64,000 bases of DNA from an uncultured Clostridia bacterium (GTDB lineage Bacteria; Bacillota; Clostridia; Oscillospirales; Acutalibacteraceae): positions 1 through 64,000 of the forward strand of contig CAMCHQ010000008.1 of assembly GCA_945874765.1 (NCBI GenBank), written 5' to 3'. Both the position numbers and the translations under genes were made by a program. Below, in pieces: positions 43,551 to 54,237 of this stretch. The notes under the pieces were generated by a model. That model ran no database searches. It worked only from the letters and a program-made list of their open reading frames with translations, and was not told the origin of the DNA. Positions within the stretch are counted from its first letter, which is position 1, and every line of letters starts with the position of its first letter.

Positions 43551-44384
43551 TTATTTACCGTTACGACGGCGAACGATCATCTTGTTAGATGCTTTCTTCT
43601 TATTACGTGTCTTATAGCCGAGAGCAGGCTTGCCCCAAGGAGTGCAAGGACCTGGACGGCCGACAGGTGACTTACCTTCACCACCACCGTGAGGGTGATC
43701 GTTAGGGTTCATTACAGAACCACGAACTGTAGGTCTCCAGCCCATGTTGCGCTTACGACCTGCTTTACCGATTTTAACATTAGCGTGATCAGTGTTACCT
43801 ACAACACCGACTGTTGCCATACAATCTCTCGGTACGTTACGAAGTTCGCCTGAAGGAAGTCTGAGAAGTGCATAAGCACCTTCAAGAGCCATAAGCTGAG
43901 CGCTGTTACCTGCTGAACGAGCAAGCTGAGCACCGTTGCCAGGATAAAGCTCTACGTTATGAACGATTGTACCTACAGGCATATCTTTAAGTGCAAGTGC
44001 GTTACCTGCTACGATATCTGCGTTAGGACCTGCCATAACAGTGTCGCCAACTTTAAGACCTTCAGGAGCAGTGATGTAACTCTTTACACCGTCTTCATAC
44101 TGAATAAGAGCGATATGTGCGCTTCTGTTTGGATCATATTCAATGGTCTTAACAGTTGCAGGCATATCAAGTTTGTTTCTCTTGAAATCGATTACACGAT
44201 ATTTTCTTCTGTTTCCGCCGCCACGATGACGAACTGTGATTCTTCCGTAAGAGTTACGGCCTGATTTCTTATTGAGAGGCTCAAGAAGAGATTTTTCAGG
44301 AGCAACCTTTGAGAGTGAAGAATAATCAGTTACTGACATATTTCTGCGTGAAGGAGTGGTCGGCTTATAATTCTTAATTGCCAT
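43551..44384 (-). CDS. rplB: 50S ribosomal protein L2
   Basis: 277 residues from the ATG at 44382-44384, which follows AAGGAGAAAAATA. Longer in-frame starts give a non-homologous tail. [19 protein letters not shown] near the C-terminus is the conserved peptidyl-transferase-proximal loop. A gaaagg-tgccat-cctttc hairpin lies in the 100-base gap upstream. Confidence 0.98.
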   Translation of the reverse strand: MAIKNYKPTTPSRRNMSVTDYSSLSKVAPEKSLLEPLNKKSGRNSYGRITVRHRGGGNRRKYRVIDFKRNKLDMPATVKTIEYDPNRSAHIALIQYEDGVKSYITAPEGLKVGDTVMAGPNADIVAGNALALKDMPVGTIVHNVELYPGNGAQLARSAGNSAQLMALEGAYALLRLPSGELRNVPRDCMATVGVVGNTDHANVKIGKAGRKRNMGWRPTVRGSVMNPNDHPHGGGEGKSPVGRPGPCTPWGKPALGYKTRNKKKASNKMIVRRRNGK

Positions 44385-44485
44385 TATTTTTCTCCTTTCC
44401 GGATAACTTTGCGAAAGGATGGCACCTTTCATACCTCATCATCCGAAATACTTTATGTTATATACTAATTATATATAGGTTGTGA

Positions 44486-44782
44486 TTACATCATATCGTT
44501 GAAGAATTCAATTTCCTTTGAATCCTCTGTAAGAGTAACGATTGCTTTCTTCCAAGAAGGAGTGTAGCCCTCGTGCATACCCTGACGACGCTTTTGGCCT
44601 CTAACGTTCATTGTGTTTACCTTAGCAACCTTTGTGCCAGGGAAAACAGCCTCAACAGCCTTAGCGATTTCGATTTTGTTTGCATCCTTTGCAACCTTGA
44701 AGGTATATTTCTTTGTCATAATACCCATCATTGATTCCTCAGTGATGATAGGCTTAAGAATAATATCCTGAGCAGTTCTCAT
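44486..44782 (-). CDS. rplW: 50S ribosomal protein L23
   Basis: 98 residues: ILKPIITEESM, KYTFKVAKDANKIEIAKAVE and VNTMNVRGQKRRQG. It is the docking site of trigger factor and SRP at the tunnel exit. Its start overlaps the rplD stop. Confidence 0.97.
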   Translation of the reverse strand: MRTAQDIILKPIITEESMMGIMTKKYTFKVAKDANKIEIAKAVEAVFPGTKVAKVNTMNVRGQKRRQGMHEGYTPSWKKAIVTLTEDSKEIEFFNDMM

Positions 44783-45405
44783 TATGCATATACCTCCTCA
44801 ATCTTCTTTGCTGCGTCCTTAAGAACAACGAATGAATCGCAGTTAAGGATATCATAAACGCAAAGTGTGTTTACTGTAGCAACCTTAACACCTTCGATGT
44901 TACGAGCGCTCTTGTAAATTTGTTCATTGCTCTCAGCTGTGATGATGAGAGTCTTCTTAGCTGCCTTAAGGCCCTTGAGCATAGCAACAACATTCTTTGT
45001 CTTAATGCCGTCGAACTCAACCTTATTAACAACCATCATTTCGCCTGCTGCAACCTTTGATGAAAGTGCAGACTTCATAGCGAGTCTCTTAACTTTCTTG
45101 TTAAGATTTACTGTATATTTTCTTGGCTTAGGACCAAGAGCGATACCGCCGTGTGTCCACTGTGGACTTCTTGTTGAACCCTGACGAGCTCTACCGGTAC
45201 CCTTCTGTCTCCAAGGCTTTGCACCGCCACCGCTTACTTCTGAACGAGTGAGAGTTGACTGTGTGCCCTGACGCTGATTAGCAAGATAGCTAACAACTGC
45301 AAGATGCATTGCATATTCGTTTGGCTCAATGCCGAATACTGAATCTGCAAGTTCTAATTTTGAGGTTTTCTTACCTTCCTGGTTATAAACCTGAACCTGT
45401 GCCAT
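44782..45405 (-). CDS. rplD: 50S ribosomal protein L4
   Basis: 207 residues: [21 protein letters not shown] and [15 protein letters not shown] form the extended tunnel loop. L4 autoregulates the S10 operon in enterobacteria. The leader at 46429-46799 could be a target here too. Confidence 0.97.
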   Translation of the reverse strand: MAQVQVYNQEGKKTSKLELADSVFGIEPNEYAMHLAVVSYLANQRQGTQSTLTRSEVSGGGAKPWRQKGTGRARQGSTRSPQWTHGGIALGPKPRKYTVNLNKKVKRLAMKSALSSKVAAGEMMVVNKVEFDGIKTKNVVAMLKGLKAAKKTLIITAESNEQIYKSARNIEGVKVATVNTLCVYDILNCDSFVVLKDAAKKIEEVYA

Positions 45406-45423
45406 TACTTATCTCTCCTTTCG

Positions 45424-46056
45424 TTAAGCTTTAACTGCGTCTGCGATTACAACAATTCCGCCCTTAGGACCCGGGATAGCACCCTTGATTGCGATAAGAT
45501 TGTTTTCTGCGTCAACCTTAGCAATTTTGAGGTTCTGAACTGTTACTGTTTCGTGACCGTAGTGACCTGCCATCTTCTTACCCTTGAATACTCTTGAAGG
45601 GCTTGAACAAGCACCGAGTGAACCTGCGTGACGGTGGTTAGGACCTGTACCGTGTGTCATTCTGAGTCTTGAGAAGTTCCAACGCTTGATTGCGCCTGCT
45701 GTTCCGTGACCCTTGCTTGTTCCCTTAACATCAACGATTTCGCCAACCTCAAATGTGTCAGCTTTGAGAATGTTGCCAACCTCAATACCGTCAATGTTCT
45801 CGAGACGGAATTCCTTAAGTGTTTTCTTTGGAGCTACATCAGCTTTATCAAAGTGACCCTTCATAGGCTTGTTTACACGTGATACCTTAACATCACCGAA
45901 ACCAACCTGAACAGCCTGATAACCGTCGTTCTCCACTGTCTTAATCTGTGTTACTGTGCAAGGACCGGCTTCAACTACTGTTACAGGAATTACATTGCCT
46001 GCTTCGTCAAAGATCTGAGTCATGCCGATTTTCTTGCCGATAAGACCTTTTTTCAT
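45424..46056 (-). CDS. rplC: 50S ribosomal protein L3
   Basis: 210 residues: [20 protein letters not shown], and the central loop with [21 protein letters not shown]. It is an early assembly protein near the peptidyl transferase centre. Confidence 0.98.
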   Translation of the reverse strand: MKKGLIGKKIGMTQIFDEAGNVIPVTVVEAGPCTVTQIKTVENDGYQAVQVGFGDVKVSRVNKPMKGHFDKADVAPKKTLKEFRLENIDGIEVGNILKADTFEVGEIVDVKGTSKGHGTAGAIKRWNFSRLRMTHGTGPNHRHAGSLGACSSPSRVFKGKKMAGHYGHETVTVQNLKIAKVDAENNLIAIKGAIPGPKGGIVVIADAVKA

Positions 46057-46113
46057 GTTTATTTCCTCCTTTTGGTTATTGGTTGGGTTTCCCCAACATG
46101 ACCTCAGCTGCGA

Positions 46114-46428
46114 TTAGAGCTTGATTTCAATCTCAACGCCTGCTGGGAGCTCAAGACTTGTCAAAGCTTCAACAGTTTTGTTTGAAGGTCTGAGAATGTC
46201 GATGAGTCTTTTGTGTGTTCTTTGTTCGAATTGCTCACGGCTGTCCTTGAAATTATGAACAGCTCTGAGGATTGTTACCTTTTCAATCTCTGTAGGAAGA
46301 GGGATAGGACCGCTAACCTGAGCGCCTGTTCTCTTTGCAGTGTCAACAATCTTCTCAGCAGCCTGATCAACTAAGCTGTGATCATAGCCCTTAAGTCTGA
46401 TTCGAATCTTCACTTTACTTGCTGCCAT
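46114..46428 (-). CDS. rpsJ: 30S ribosomal protein S10
   Basis: 104 residues: [22 protein letters not shown] and SGPIPLPT. It also joins NusB in antitermination. It is the first gene of the operon. CAGGGAGG precedes the ATG after a leader of about 330 bases. Confidence 0.98.
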   Translation of the reverse strand: MAASKVKIRIRLKGYDHSLVDQAAEKIVDTAKRTGAQVSGPIPLPTEIEKVTILRAVHNFKDSREQFEQRTHKRLIDILRPSNKTVEALTSLELPAGVEIEIKL

Positions 46429-46770
46429 TTTATTTCCTCCCTGAAAAATTATGGTGCGAGTACCGATATTTCAACCACGCTTCCGTGTGTTTCAAACCTC
46501 TCTTTAAATAAAACCGAATGAAAAGATATCATTCGGGCATAAGGAACAAATACACAGAAAATCTGCGTTCGCAAGTCACAGCTTGTAGTTTCCTATCGGT
46601 TCAGATGATTACAAATCATCTTCGTTTCGCCCGGTTTAAAATCGGACATACTCCGTATGAATTACCGCCGTGGGTTATGGCGCAACCTCATACATCATCG
46701 CATATCTATGGTGAAGCGTAAATATAATATATATATTTATATATACTATACCTCGTTCACACGCTCGTCT
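46429..46770 (-). promoter_or_regulatory. Structured leader of the S10 operon with an attenuator-like hairpin
   Basis: The untranslated leader between the promoter and rpsJ is about 330 bases and has no gene. On the minus strand it contains agatgatt-tgt-aatcatct (46603-46621). A terminator-like hairpin, ccgaatga-tatctttt-cattcgg followed by ttttattta, lies at 46514-46536. Leaders of this type mediate r-protein feedback by attenuation. I do not match it to a named RNA family. Confidence 0.55.
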
Positions 46771-46799
46771 ATTATATATTATAAAGCCCCTGTTGTCAA
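46771..46799 (-). promoter_or_regulatory. Promoter of the S10-spc-alpha operon
   Basis: On the minus strand TTGACA (46794-46799) and TATAAT (46771-46776) are spaced by 17 bases, a perfect consensus. It is followed by a long AT-rich run. Confidence 0.9.
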
Positions 46800-46901
46800 C
46801 ACTTTTTTAATAATTTTTTTAGAATTTTCGTGATTTTAAAAATTTGTGATTTTTAACAAAATTTACGCTTAAAATTCGTCAAAACTGCACAATAAAAAAT
46901 G

Positions 46902-46938
46902 TGGTGCAAGCGATAAGTGAATATCTGCTCACACCACA
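46902..46938 (-). terminator. Terminator of spoIVB
   Basis: On the minus strand tgtggtg pairs with caccaca around a loop with inner pairing, followed by tttttta. It lies 38 bases past the stop. 46800-46900 is AT-rich and shows nothing else. Confidence 0.75.
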
Positions 46939-46975
46939 ATATATTGATTATGTATGCTCCCCCGAGTGGGAAGCC

Positions 46976-48166
46976 TTATAATTCCTCAACCATATCCTCG
47001 GCGAAGATTGCATAGCCCTTTTCGGGTGAATCAACAATTACGTGAGTAAGTGCGCCGACAAGCTTGCCGTTTTGAATAATCGGAGAGCCGCTCATACCCT
47101 GCACTATTCCGCCCGTTTTATCAAGCAATCGTTTATCCGTAATCTTTACAACCATATTTTTGCCTTTTTTGTTTTCACGGTACGAAATGCGTGTTATTTG
47201 TGCATTATAAAACTGCGGTTTTCCCAAATCGGTTGTGCAGAGAATTTGAACGGGTCCTTTAACAATTTCGTTACTCGAAGCTACTTCGTATTCATACGTG
47301 CCGTTTAAATCGCAGCTGTATTTGCCGAAAATTCCGCTTTGACAGTTCTTTTTAAGCGTGCCGATTGTATCATTTGTAAATTCGCAAGCAAGCGAACCTG
47401 CTTCTCCCGCACGGCTTTTATAAATCTTTGTTACGTTTGCCTTAACCGCTTCTCCGTCCAAAATCGGCATAATCTCATTCGTATCGACATCGGTTATAGG
47501 GTGACCGAGTGCGGCAACGGAATTTGTCGACTTGTCATAAAAAGTAATGGTTCCGACTCCCGCAGTAGAATCTCTGACCCATAAACCGACTTTGTAACAC
47601 CCCTGAGCCGAGGAATAAGCCGGTTTTAAAGAAAACTCTTTGTAATTTCCGTTTCGCTTGACTTTAATGTTATATTCCCTGCCGTTGTTATCGTTAAGTA
47701 TATCGGTGACGCTCGTGGCGGAATACATCTTTTTTCCGTTGATTTCAACGATTATATCGCCTTTTTCAAGTCCGGCTTCTTTTGCGGGATTGCACTTGCC
47801 GTTGTCCGTTTCGACGTCACGAATACCGACAATTATCACCCCATCGGTATAAAGCTTAATTCCGAAACTTTCACCGCTGACGTTCACCTTTTTAACTTTC
47901 TTTTGAGTAACGCTTGCAGATTTAACAGGGATAATACCCAAAAGTTTGATATCGTTTTCGCTCGGCGACACCTTGGAATTGTTTTGGTAATCAACCTGAT
48001 AAAGAGAACTGTCGCCCACCCAATAAATGCTTTTGTACTCAACTCTTTTATTTGAATAAGCCGTTATTTTGTCAGGTAAAATAAAATTGCCGAACGCAAC
48101 AAGGCAATAAATTATAACAAGGCAAAACGCAAAAATTCCGTCAATAATTCGTATAGCTTTTTTCAT
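46976..48166 (-). CDS. spoIVB: SpoIVB-type serine peptidase (S55)
   Basis: 396 residues. An N-terminal membrane anchor (about 8-28), a PDZ domain (about 105-190, with GLEKGDIIVEINGKKM) and the S55 peptidase domain with GHPITD and GMSGSPI, the histidine and serine motifs. In spore formers SpoIVB signals from the forespore to activate processing of pro-sigma-K in the mother cell. Its presence is the clearest sporulation marker in the window. It is monocistronic. Confidence 0.93.
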   Translation of the reverse strand: MKKAIRIIDGIFAFCLVIIYCLVAFGNFILPDKITAYSNKRVEYKSIYWVGDSSLYQVDYQNNSKVSPSENDIKLLGIIPVKSASVTQKKVKKVNVSGESFGIKLYTDGVIIVGIRDVETDNGKCNPAKEAGLEKGDIIVEINGKKMYSATSVTDILNDNNGREYNIKVKRNGNYKEFSLKPAYSSAQGCYKVGLWVRDSTAGVGTITFYDKSTNSVAALGHPITDVDTNEIMPILDGEAVKANVTKIYKSRAGEAGSLACEFTNDTIGTLKKNCQSGIFGKYSCDLNGTYEYEVASSNEIVKGPVQILCTTDLGKPQFYNAQITRISYRENKKGKNMVVKITDKRLLDKTGGIVQGMSGSPIIQNGKLVGALTHVIVDSPEKGYAIFAEDMVEEL

Positions 48167-48214
48167 AAGACCACCTATACTATTATTGACGGATTTTTAA
48201 TAAGTATTTTTAAT

Positions 48215-49405
48215 TTATTTGCATTTTACGCTTTTTACATTTGACCATTTGCCGTAAACCTTTTTGCCGTTTACATTTTTGTATGCTCTTACCTTAACAT
48301 AATATTTCTTGCCCTTGGTAAAATTCTTGCCGACATAAGATTTTGCTTTGCCGCCTTTTACAGTCTTTTTTGCCGCAAGTTTTTTGAAATTTTTGTTTCT
48401 TGAATAATAAATTTGATATCCGCTCGCGCCTGATTTTGTATTCCAAATCACCTTGATTTTGTGCTTTTTGCTTTGTGATTTCACACTTTTAATTTTAACT
48501 GCGCCAAGCGGCTTAGGCGATTTGACATTCGTTGTATATTTTGCTCCGCAAGAGCATGAATAGACATCATAGCCGTTAGATGAGGTTGTCGGCTTTACTG
48601 TATATGAGTAATTATAGCTGTGCCGATGAATTGAGTTGATTGAGAATGAGTAGAAGCAAGAATACGAATATTTTGATATTTTTAGGCAATAGGTGCCTGC
48701 ATTAAGGGATACAGATTCCGACCAATTTGCCGTACCTGTTGATGCTTTCCTATATGCAGCAAATGTACCTGCAATTTTCTCACCCGTTGTGGAATAAACA
48801 GAAAAATAAACAGATTCATTTGCGCTTACATTTATAGTTTGCGTTCCGCTTAATACTGTGAAAGAATAAAAGTCGATTTCATCATTTTCGCCTAACATAC
48901 CGTTATACGTTGTATCAAGTGAAACGGGATTAGCGTTTCCAACGGCATTATTGTTCACATCTAAGCTTTCGGAAAAGCTCTCATTTGCAGAAGTAAAAAA
49001 TGTTCTTACAGTATAATTTTCATTTGCATAGCCATCTATCTTAAAATAATATGTTCCTGCCACTAAATAATCATATTCTTTATCATAAGCTTTGCCTAAG
49101 CTGCTGTTATAAGGAACAAAAATATCGGCAATATAATTATCCGAATTATTTACCGAATACAAATAAATATGATAAGAATGACTTCCTTCGGAAATAAATT
49201 CAATTCTGCCCGACTGCGGCACATTAACTTTTAAAAATTCAATTTCGTTATCTGAAGAAAAACAGCCTTCCGCTTTGCTACCGAGAGTATAGCTTTTTGC
49301 CTTTGCCGCTGTATCGAAATCGCCTGCATACGCATTTAATTCAATTCCTATATTACAAGAAAGCAATATAACTATTGACAAAATTATACTGATAGCCCTT
49401 TTCAT
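48215..49405 (-). CDS. Secreted multidomain protein with PPC-like and Fn3 domains
   Basis: A 396-residue exported protein. The signal peptide covers 1-27 (ELNAYA). Two beta-rich modules at about 40-140 and 150-255, with NEIEFLKVNVPQSGRIEF/NDEIDFYSFTVLSGTQTI and GTYYFKID/GTYCLKIS, resemble bacterial pre-peptidase C-terminal domains. A short His/Cys segment (HRHSYNYSY, then CSCGAKY) follows, and a C-terminal fibronectin type III domain (about 300-396, ASGYQIYYSRNKNFK). It is probably a cell-surface or extracellular adhesin-like protein. No enzyme domain is visible. Confidence 0.7.
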   Translation of the reverse strand: MKRAISIILSIVILLSCNIGIELNAYAGDFDTAAKAKSYTLGSKAEGCFSSDNEIEFLKVNVPQSGRIEFISEGSHSYHIYLYSVNNSDNYIADIFVPYNSSLGKAYDKEYDYLVAGTYYFKIDGYANENYTVRTFFTSANESFSESLDVNNNAVGNANPVSLDTTYNGMLGENDEIDFYSFTVLSGTQTINVSANESVYFSVYSTTGEKIAGTFAAYRKASTGTANWSESVSLNAGTYCLKISKYSYSCFYSFSINSIHRHSYNYSYTVKPTTSSNGYDVYSCSCGAKYTTNVKSPKPLGAVKIKSVKSQSKKHKIKVIWNTKSGASGYQIYYSRNKNFKKLAAKKTVKGGKAKSYVGKNFTKGKKYYVKVRAYKNVNGKKVYGKWSNVKSVKCK

Positions 49406-49499
49406 ATAAAAATCCCCTTTTTAAGCATAAATTTCCTAAAATAATTATACTATTCAAATAATCAAATGTCAAACAAAGTGAATAGTATTAAAATGACAA

Positions 49500-49543
49500 A
49501 AAGCCTTTAGCTTATACAATATTCGTATAAACCAAAGGCTTTT
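49500..49543 (-). terminator. Terminator of pfkA
   Basis: aaagccttt and aaaggcttt, with inner gtttatac/gtataagc pairing, form a long stem followed on the minus strand by ttgtcatttt. Confidence 0.75.
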
Positions 49544-49565
49544 AATGATTAATATATTTATGCTC

Positions 49566-49613
49566 GGCAGGAGCAAGCCCCTGCCCTACGATGCGTCAAA
49601 TTTTCAATTTGTC
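49566..49613. repeat. REP-like palindromic intergenic element
   Basis: ggcagg-agcaag-cccctgcc (49566-49585) is GC-rich in an AT-rich gap. It is followed by a second palindromic stretch, gtcaaatt-ttc-aatttgtc (about 49594-49612), and cgggaaccccg. The composition and form suggest a dispersed palindromic repeat of the genome. Confidence 0.5.
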
Positions 49614-49648
49614 GGGAACCCCGAATGGAATTTTATTTTATCACTCGG

Positions 49649-50614
49649 TTAGATTGAAACCTCGTGAGCAACGTTGTAGAGATTCATATCGATAGACTTC
49701 TTCATATTAAGAGCCTCAAAGATATCATAATCAACAACTTCTTCTTTCTTAGCGGCAACAACACGATTGCCGATATTATTCATAAGAAGCTTAACGGCAT
49801 AGTTGCCCATACGTGTAGCAAGAACTCTGTCCTTAGCAGACGGTGAACCGCCACGCTGAATATGACCGAGTACGCAGGCACGTGATTCAACACCTGTTTT
49901 CTCCTCGATTTCTTTAGCAAGGTCATGAACGTCAACGTCTACACCCTCGGCAACAACAATGATAAAGTGCTTCTTACCTGTTCTCTGAGTTTTCTCCATA
50001 CGTTCAATAATATGCTCTTGAATATCGTATTCAACCTCAGGAATAAGGATTGAAGTAGCACCGCAAGCGATACCTGCATTAAGTGCAAGATAACCTGCTT
50101 TTCTGCCCATAACCTCAACAACGGTACATCTGTCGTGTGACTCTGTAGTATCACGAACACGGTCTACCATTTCCATAATAGTGTTAAGGCAAGTATCATA
50201 ACCGATAGTATTATCACAGCAAGCGATATCGTTATCAATAGTGCCCGGAAGACCTACGCAAGGAATACCTCTTTCGCTAAGGTCTCTTGCACCACGGAAT
50301 GAACCGTCACCGCCGATAACTACAACACCCTCGATACCGTGCTCCTGACAGGTACGAACAGCCTTTCTGAGACCTTCCTCAGTAGCAAATTCAACCGAAC
50401 GTGCAGAGTAAAGGATAGTACCGCCACGATTGATAATGTCTGATACACTTCTAAGGTCCATCTCAACAAAATCGCCGTTGATAAGACCGTTGTAGCCACG
50501 AACAACACCGTAAACCTTAATTCCGTTTTCGCACGCTGTACGTACTACTGCACGGATAGCAGCATTCATACCCGGTGCGTCGCCGCCGCTTGTTAATACC
50601 GCAATTGTTTTCAT
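49649..50614 (-). CDS. pfkA: 6-phosphofructokinase
   Basis: 321 residues, ATP-dependent PFK. TSGGDAPGMNAAIR at the start, GGDGSFRGA, GLPGTIDND with the catalytic Asp, and the effector-site RGG are present. It commits fructose 6-phosphate to glycolysis. It follows dnaE, as in many Firmicutes, but has its own GGAGG and a 110-base upstream gap. Confidence 0.97.
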   Translation of the reverse strand: MKTIAVLTSGGDAPGMNAAIRAVVRTACENGIKVYGVVRGYNGLINGDFVEMDLRSVSDIINRGGTILYSARSVEFATEEGLRKAVRTCQEHGIEGVVVIGGDGSFRGARDLSERGIPCVGLPGTIDNDIACCDNTIGYDTCLNTIMEMVDRVRDTTESHDRCTVVEVMGRKAGYLALNAGIACGATSILIPEVEYDIQEHIIERMEKTQRTGKKHFIIVVAEGVDVDVHDLAKEIEEKTGVESRACVLGHIQRGGSPSAKDRVLATRMGNYAVKLLMNNIGNRVVAAKKEEVVDYDIFEALNMKKSIDMNLYNVAHEVSI

Positions 50615-50726
50615 AATTATGTCCTCCTATATATAATATAGACTAAAACAAAATAATCTTTATTGAACTGTCATATCCTGCTTATTTTATATTCTTTAAT
50701 GAAAAAAGTCAAGTATTGTCGCAAAA

Positions 50727-53700
50727 TTAATGAACAAAAACAACATTTTCATCGCCAAGTATCCTTTTTAGCTCCCCAATTTCGGTATTATTCACCTCGA
50801 CAAAGCATTCTCTCGGCTGAAGAACATACCTTTTATCGTCCGTATAATAGAAGTAAAGGGGAATGTTGCCGTCAAAAATATCCGTCACTCTTTTTGCAAG
50901 CGCTATTTTTTCATCATTTTCGTTTTTAAAGCGCAAATATAAAGCGACCTTTTTTCTTTTATGATTTTCGTTTTTCGCCTGATTATTATGATGTGCACCG
51001 TTTTTGTACTTTCCGCTTTCCAAATCGGATATCGTCGGCGCACTGTCAATTGAATAAGCTAAAATTTTTGCGTCTTTTTCCTCTTCAAGCGAGAGATTAC
51101 CCGCAATAGTTATTATACTTCCCTCATAAAGAAATTGTGAAAACTTTTCGAGTGTTTTTGCAAAAACGATAATTTCAATCGAGCCGTACAAATCCTCGAC
51201 GGTCACAAAAGCCATTGAAGCACCGCTTCTCGTCTGTTTAAGCGTAACGTGAGTAACAATACCGCACGTGCGGACAAAAGATTTATCCTTATAAACGCTC
51301 ATATTATCGTTTGCGCTTTCCAAAAGTTCACCTATATTGGCAAAGCCGAGTTTTTCGCACAAATCGGTATATTTATCCATAGGGTGACCCGAGAGATAAA
51401 GCCCCGTCATTTCCTTTTCCATCTTTAAAAGTTCCGATTTAGGAAATTCGTCAACATCGGGGACGTCAAATTCAAGCGGTGAATCGTTACTGCCGAGTTC
51501 AAAAAATCCCACCTGACCGTAACGTGTGCTCTGCCTGTAATTTTCTATATTGGTAGCTATCGACGGCAAAGCCTGAAGCATTTGACGGCGGTTTAAATCG
51601 AAGCAATCCATAGCACCGCATTTGATAAGGCTTTCAACGGCACGTCGGTTAAAATGCCTATCCTGCATACGCAGGCAAAAATCGGGCAAATCTTTAAAAT
51701 CGCCGTTTTCCCTCTCTTTAACTATATCGTCAACAAACTCACGTCCGACATTTTTAATACCCAAAAGGCCGTAATTTATCACTTTTCCGTTAGGGGTAAA
51801 GCCCTGCATAGAAGTATTTATATTTGCACTTGCAAGGCGTATACCGAGCCTTTTACACTCCGCCGTATACCGTGCGATTTTATTTGACTGGTCAAGAACA
51901 GACGTCATCAAAGCCGCCATAAATTCTGCCGGATAATAGCACTTTAAATATGCGGTTCGATAAGCCACAAGCGCATAACAGGCGGCGTGCGATTTATTAA
52001 ATGCATATTTGGCGAATTCCGACATTTGGTCAAAAATAGTATTCGCAACCGATGAAGAAATACCGTTTTTCTCACAGCCGGAAATAAAAGAGGTTCTCTC
52101 TTTTTCCATAACGTCGATTTTCTTTTTGCTCATAGCACGGCGGACAATATCAGCCCTGCCGTAAGAATATCCCGCAAGTTCACGGAATATTTGCATGACC
52201 TGCTCCTGATAAACCATACAGCCATACGTATTTTCAAGTATAGGTTTAAGTTTATCGGTTAAATATCTCACCTTTTCGGGATTGTGAGAATTTTCAACAA
52301 ACGTATCAATCTGATTAGCAGGACCGGGACGGTAAAGCGAAGTGGCAGCGATTAAATCCTCAAGTCTTGTCGGCTTCAAATTCATAAGCATACGCTTCAT
52401 TCCGCTTGATTCAAACTGAAATACGCCCTCCGTCTGCCCTTTTGCAAACAGGTTATATACTTTTTTATCGTCAATAGGTATTTTATTTATATCAATTTTT
52501 GCCGCCTTGCTTGCGTCATCAATAACAGTCAGGGTGCGAAGCCCCAAAAAGTCCATTTTAAGAAGTCCGAGTTCCTCAAGAGAGGTCATAATATACTGAG
52601 TAACAGGTACTCCGTCATTAGTCGCAAGCGGAACATATGAACTTACCGGGTCGTGAGTAATAACAACACCTGCCGCATGGGTAGACGTATTTCTCGGCAT
52701 ACCCTCAACCTTTTTTGCAGTTTCTATAAGCTCGTTTATCTGCTCGTTTTCCTGCATAAGATTGGAAAGTTCCTTCGACTTTTTAACAGCCTCGTCAATC
52801 GTAATATGAAAATCGTTGGGCACAAGTTTTGCGACGGCGTCAACTGCGGCATAAGGCATACCCATAGCCCTGCCGACGTCACGAATAGCCGCTTTTGTTG
52901 CAAGAGTACCGAACGTAACAATTTGAGCCACATGGTCAGCGCCGTATTTCTTAGTTACATAATCAATAACTTCACTACGTCTGACATAGCAAAAATCTAT
53001 ATCAAAATCGGGCATAGAAACACGTTCCGGATTTAAAAATCTTTCAAAAAGAAGATTATATTTCATAGGGTCAAGGTCGGTTATTTCCATACAGTAAGCG
53101 GCAATCGAGCCTGCACCCGAACCTCTGCCGGGGCCTACCGGAATACCTCTGCTTTTTGCAAAAGACACAAAATCGGCAACTATAAGATAATAATCCGTAT
53201 AGCCCATTTTTTCTACGGTTTCAAGTTCATAATCAAGACGGTCATAATATTCTTTCGGCGGATTTTCGCCGTACCTTTTTTTCATTCCGTTCATACAAAG
53301 CATTTTGAAATATTCAAAATGGTCCATATTATCAGGAGTTTCGTAATAAGGGAGTTTGGTATGACCGAATTCAAAATCGAAATTGCACATATCGGCAATA
53401 ACCTGCGTATTGTCAATCGCTTCGGGTGTATCGGCAAAAATTTCCCTCATCTGCTCTTCGCTTTTTAAATAAAATTCATCTGCGTGAAATTCAAGACCCG
53501 TATCGTCACCTATAGTTTTATTAGTCGCAATACAGATAAGCACCTGCTGAATTTTAGCGTCCTGCTTTTCAATATAATGCACGTCATTCGTAGCGACAAG
53601 CGGTATGCCTGTTTCTCTTGAAAGGCGCTTTAACCCCTCGTTGACAATCGCCTGCTCGTTAATTCCGTGATTTTGAAGTTCCAAATAGTAATTTCCACGT

Positions 53701-54194
53701 CCGAAAAGTTCGTCATACCACAAGGCAATGCGCCCGGCCTTATCGAAATCCTTTTGAAGCAGTGCCTGAGGAATTTCACCTGCAAGGCAAGCCGAAAGGC
53801 AGACTAAACCCTCACTGTATTTTTCAAGCAAGTCGTGGTCAATTCTCGGCTTGAAATAAAAGCCCTCGGTATAAGATTTTGACACCATTTTGATAAGATT
53901 TTTATATCCCGTTTCATTTTTGCAAAGCAAAATAAGGTGGTTATATTCCTTATCGAGCACTTTGTCCTTATCAAACCTCATTCTCGGCGCAACATAAACC
54001 TCGCAGCCTATAATCGGCTTAATGCCCTCTTTTTTACAAGCCTTATAAAAATCAACAGCCCCGTACATATTACCGTGGTCGGTAATAGCAAGAGACTGCA
54101 TACCAAGACTCTTTGCACGTGACACAAGCTGCTCGATACGGCAAGCACCGTCAAGCAAAGAAAACTCGGTATGAGTGTGCAAATGAGTAAACAT
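50727..54194 (-). CDS. dnaE: DNA polymerase III alpha subunit, DnaE
   Basis: 1155 residues. PHP domain (HLHTHTEFSLLDGA at 4-17), polymerase core with the catalytic aspartates in PDFDIDFCY and GPGRGSGAGS, then helix-hairpin-helix and an OB-fold (GIVTHVTLKQTRSG region). Family length is usual. In Firmicutes DnaE extends RNA primers before PolC takes over. Its start is 43 bases after whiA. Confidence 0.97.
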   Translation of the reverse strand: MFTHLHTHTEFSLLDGACRIEQLVSRAKSLGMQSLAITDHGNMYGAVDFYKACKKEGIKPIIGCEVYVAPRMRFDKDKVLDKEYNHLILLCKNETGYKNLIKMVSKSYTEGFYFKPRIDHDLLEKYSEGLVCLSACLAGEIPQALLQKDFDKAGRIALWYDELFGRGNYYLELQNHGINEQAIVNEGLKRLSRETGIPLVATNDVHYIEKQDAKIQQVLICIATNKTIGDDTGLEFHADEFYLKSEEQMREIFADTPEAIDNTQVIADMCNFDFEFGHTKLPYYETPDNMDHFEYFKMLCMNGMKKRYGENPPKEYYDRLDYELETVEKMGYTDYYLIVADFVSFAKSRGIPVGPGRGSGAGSIAAYCMEITDLDPMKYNLLFERFLNPERVSMPDFDIDFCYVRRSEVIDYVTKKYGADHVAQIVTFGTLATKAAIRDVGRAMGMPYAAVDAVAKLVPNDFHITIDEAVKKSKELSNLMQENEQINELIETAKKVEGMPRNTSTHAAGVVITHDPVSSYVPLATNDGVPVTQYIMTSLEELGLLKMDFLGLRTLTVIDDASKAAKIDINKIPIDDKKVYNLFAKGQTEGVFQFESSGMKRMLMNLKPTRLEDLIAATSLYRPGPANQIDTFVENSHNPEKVRYLTDKLKPILENTYGCMVYQEQVMQIFRELAGYSYGRADIVRRAMSKKKIDVMEKERTSFISGCEKNGISSSVANTIFDQMSEFAKYAFNKSHAACYALVAYRTAYLKCYYPAEFMAALMTSVLDQSNKIARYTAECKRLGIRLASANINTSMQGFTPNGKVINYGLLGIKNVGREFVDDIVKERENGDFKDLPDFCLRMQDRHFNRRAVESLIKCGAMDCFDLNRRQMLQALPSIATNIENYRQSTRYGQVGFFELGSNDSPLEFDVPDVDEFPKSELLKMEKEMTGLYLSGHPMDKYTDLCEKLGFANIGELLESANDNMSVYKDKSFVRTCGIVTHVTLKQTRSGASMAFVTVEDLYGSIEIIVFAKTLEKFSQFLYEGSIITIAGNLSLEEEKDAKILAYSIDSAPTISDLESGKYKNGAHHNNQAKNENHKRKKVALYLRFKNENDEKIALAKRVTDIFDGNIPLYFYYTDDKRYVLQPRECFVEVNNTEIGELKRILGDENVVFVH

Positions 54195-54237
54195 ATTATC
54201 GTTCCTTTTATTATATATTAATATCTAATATATACCA

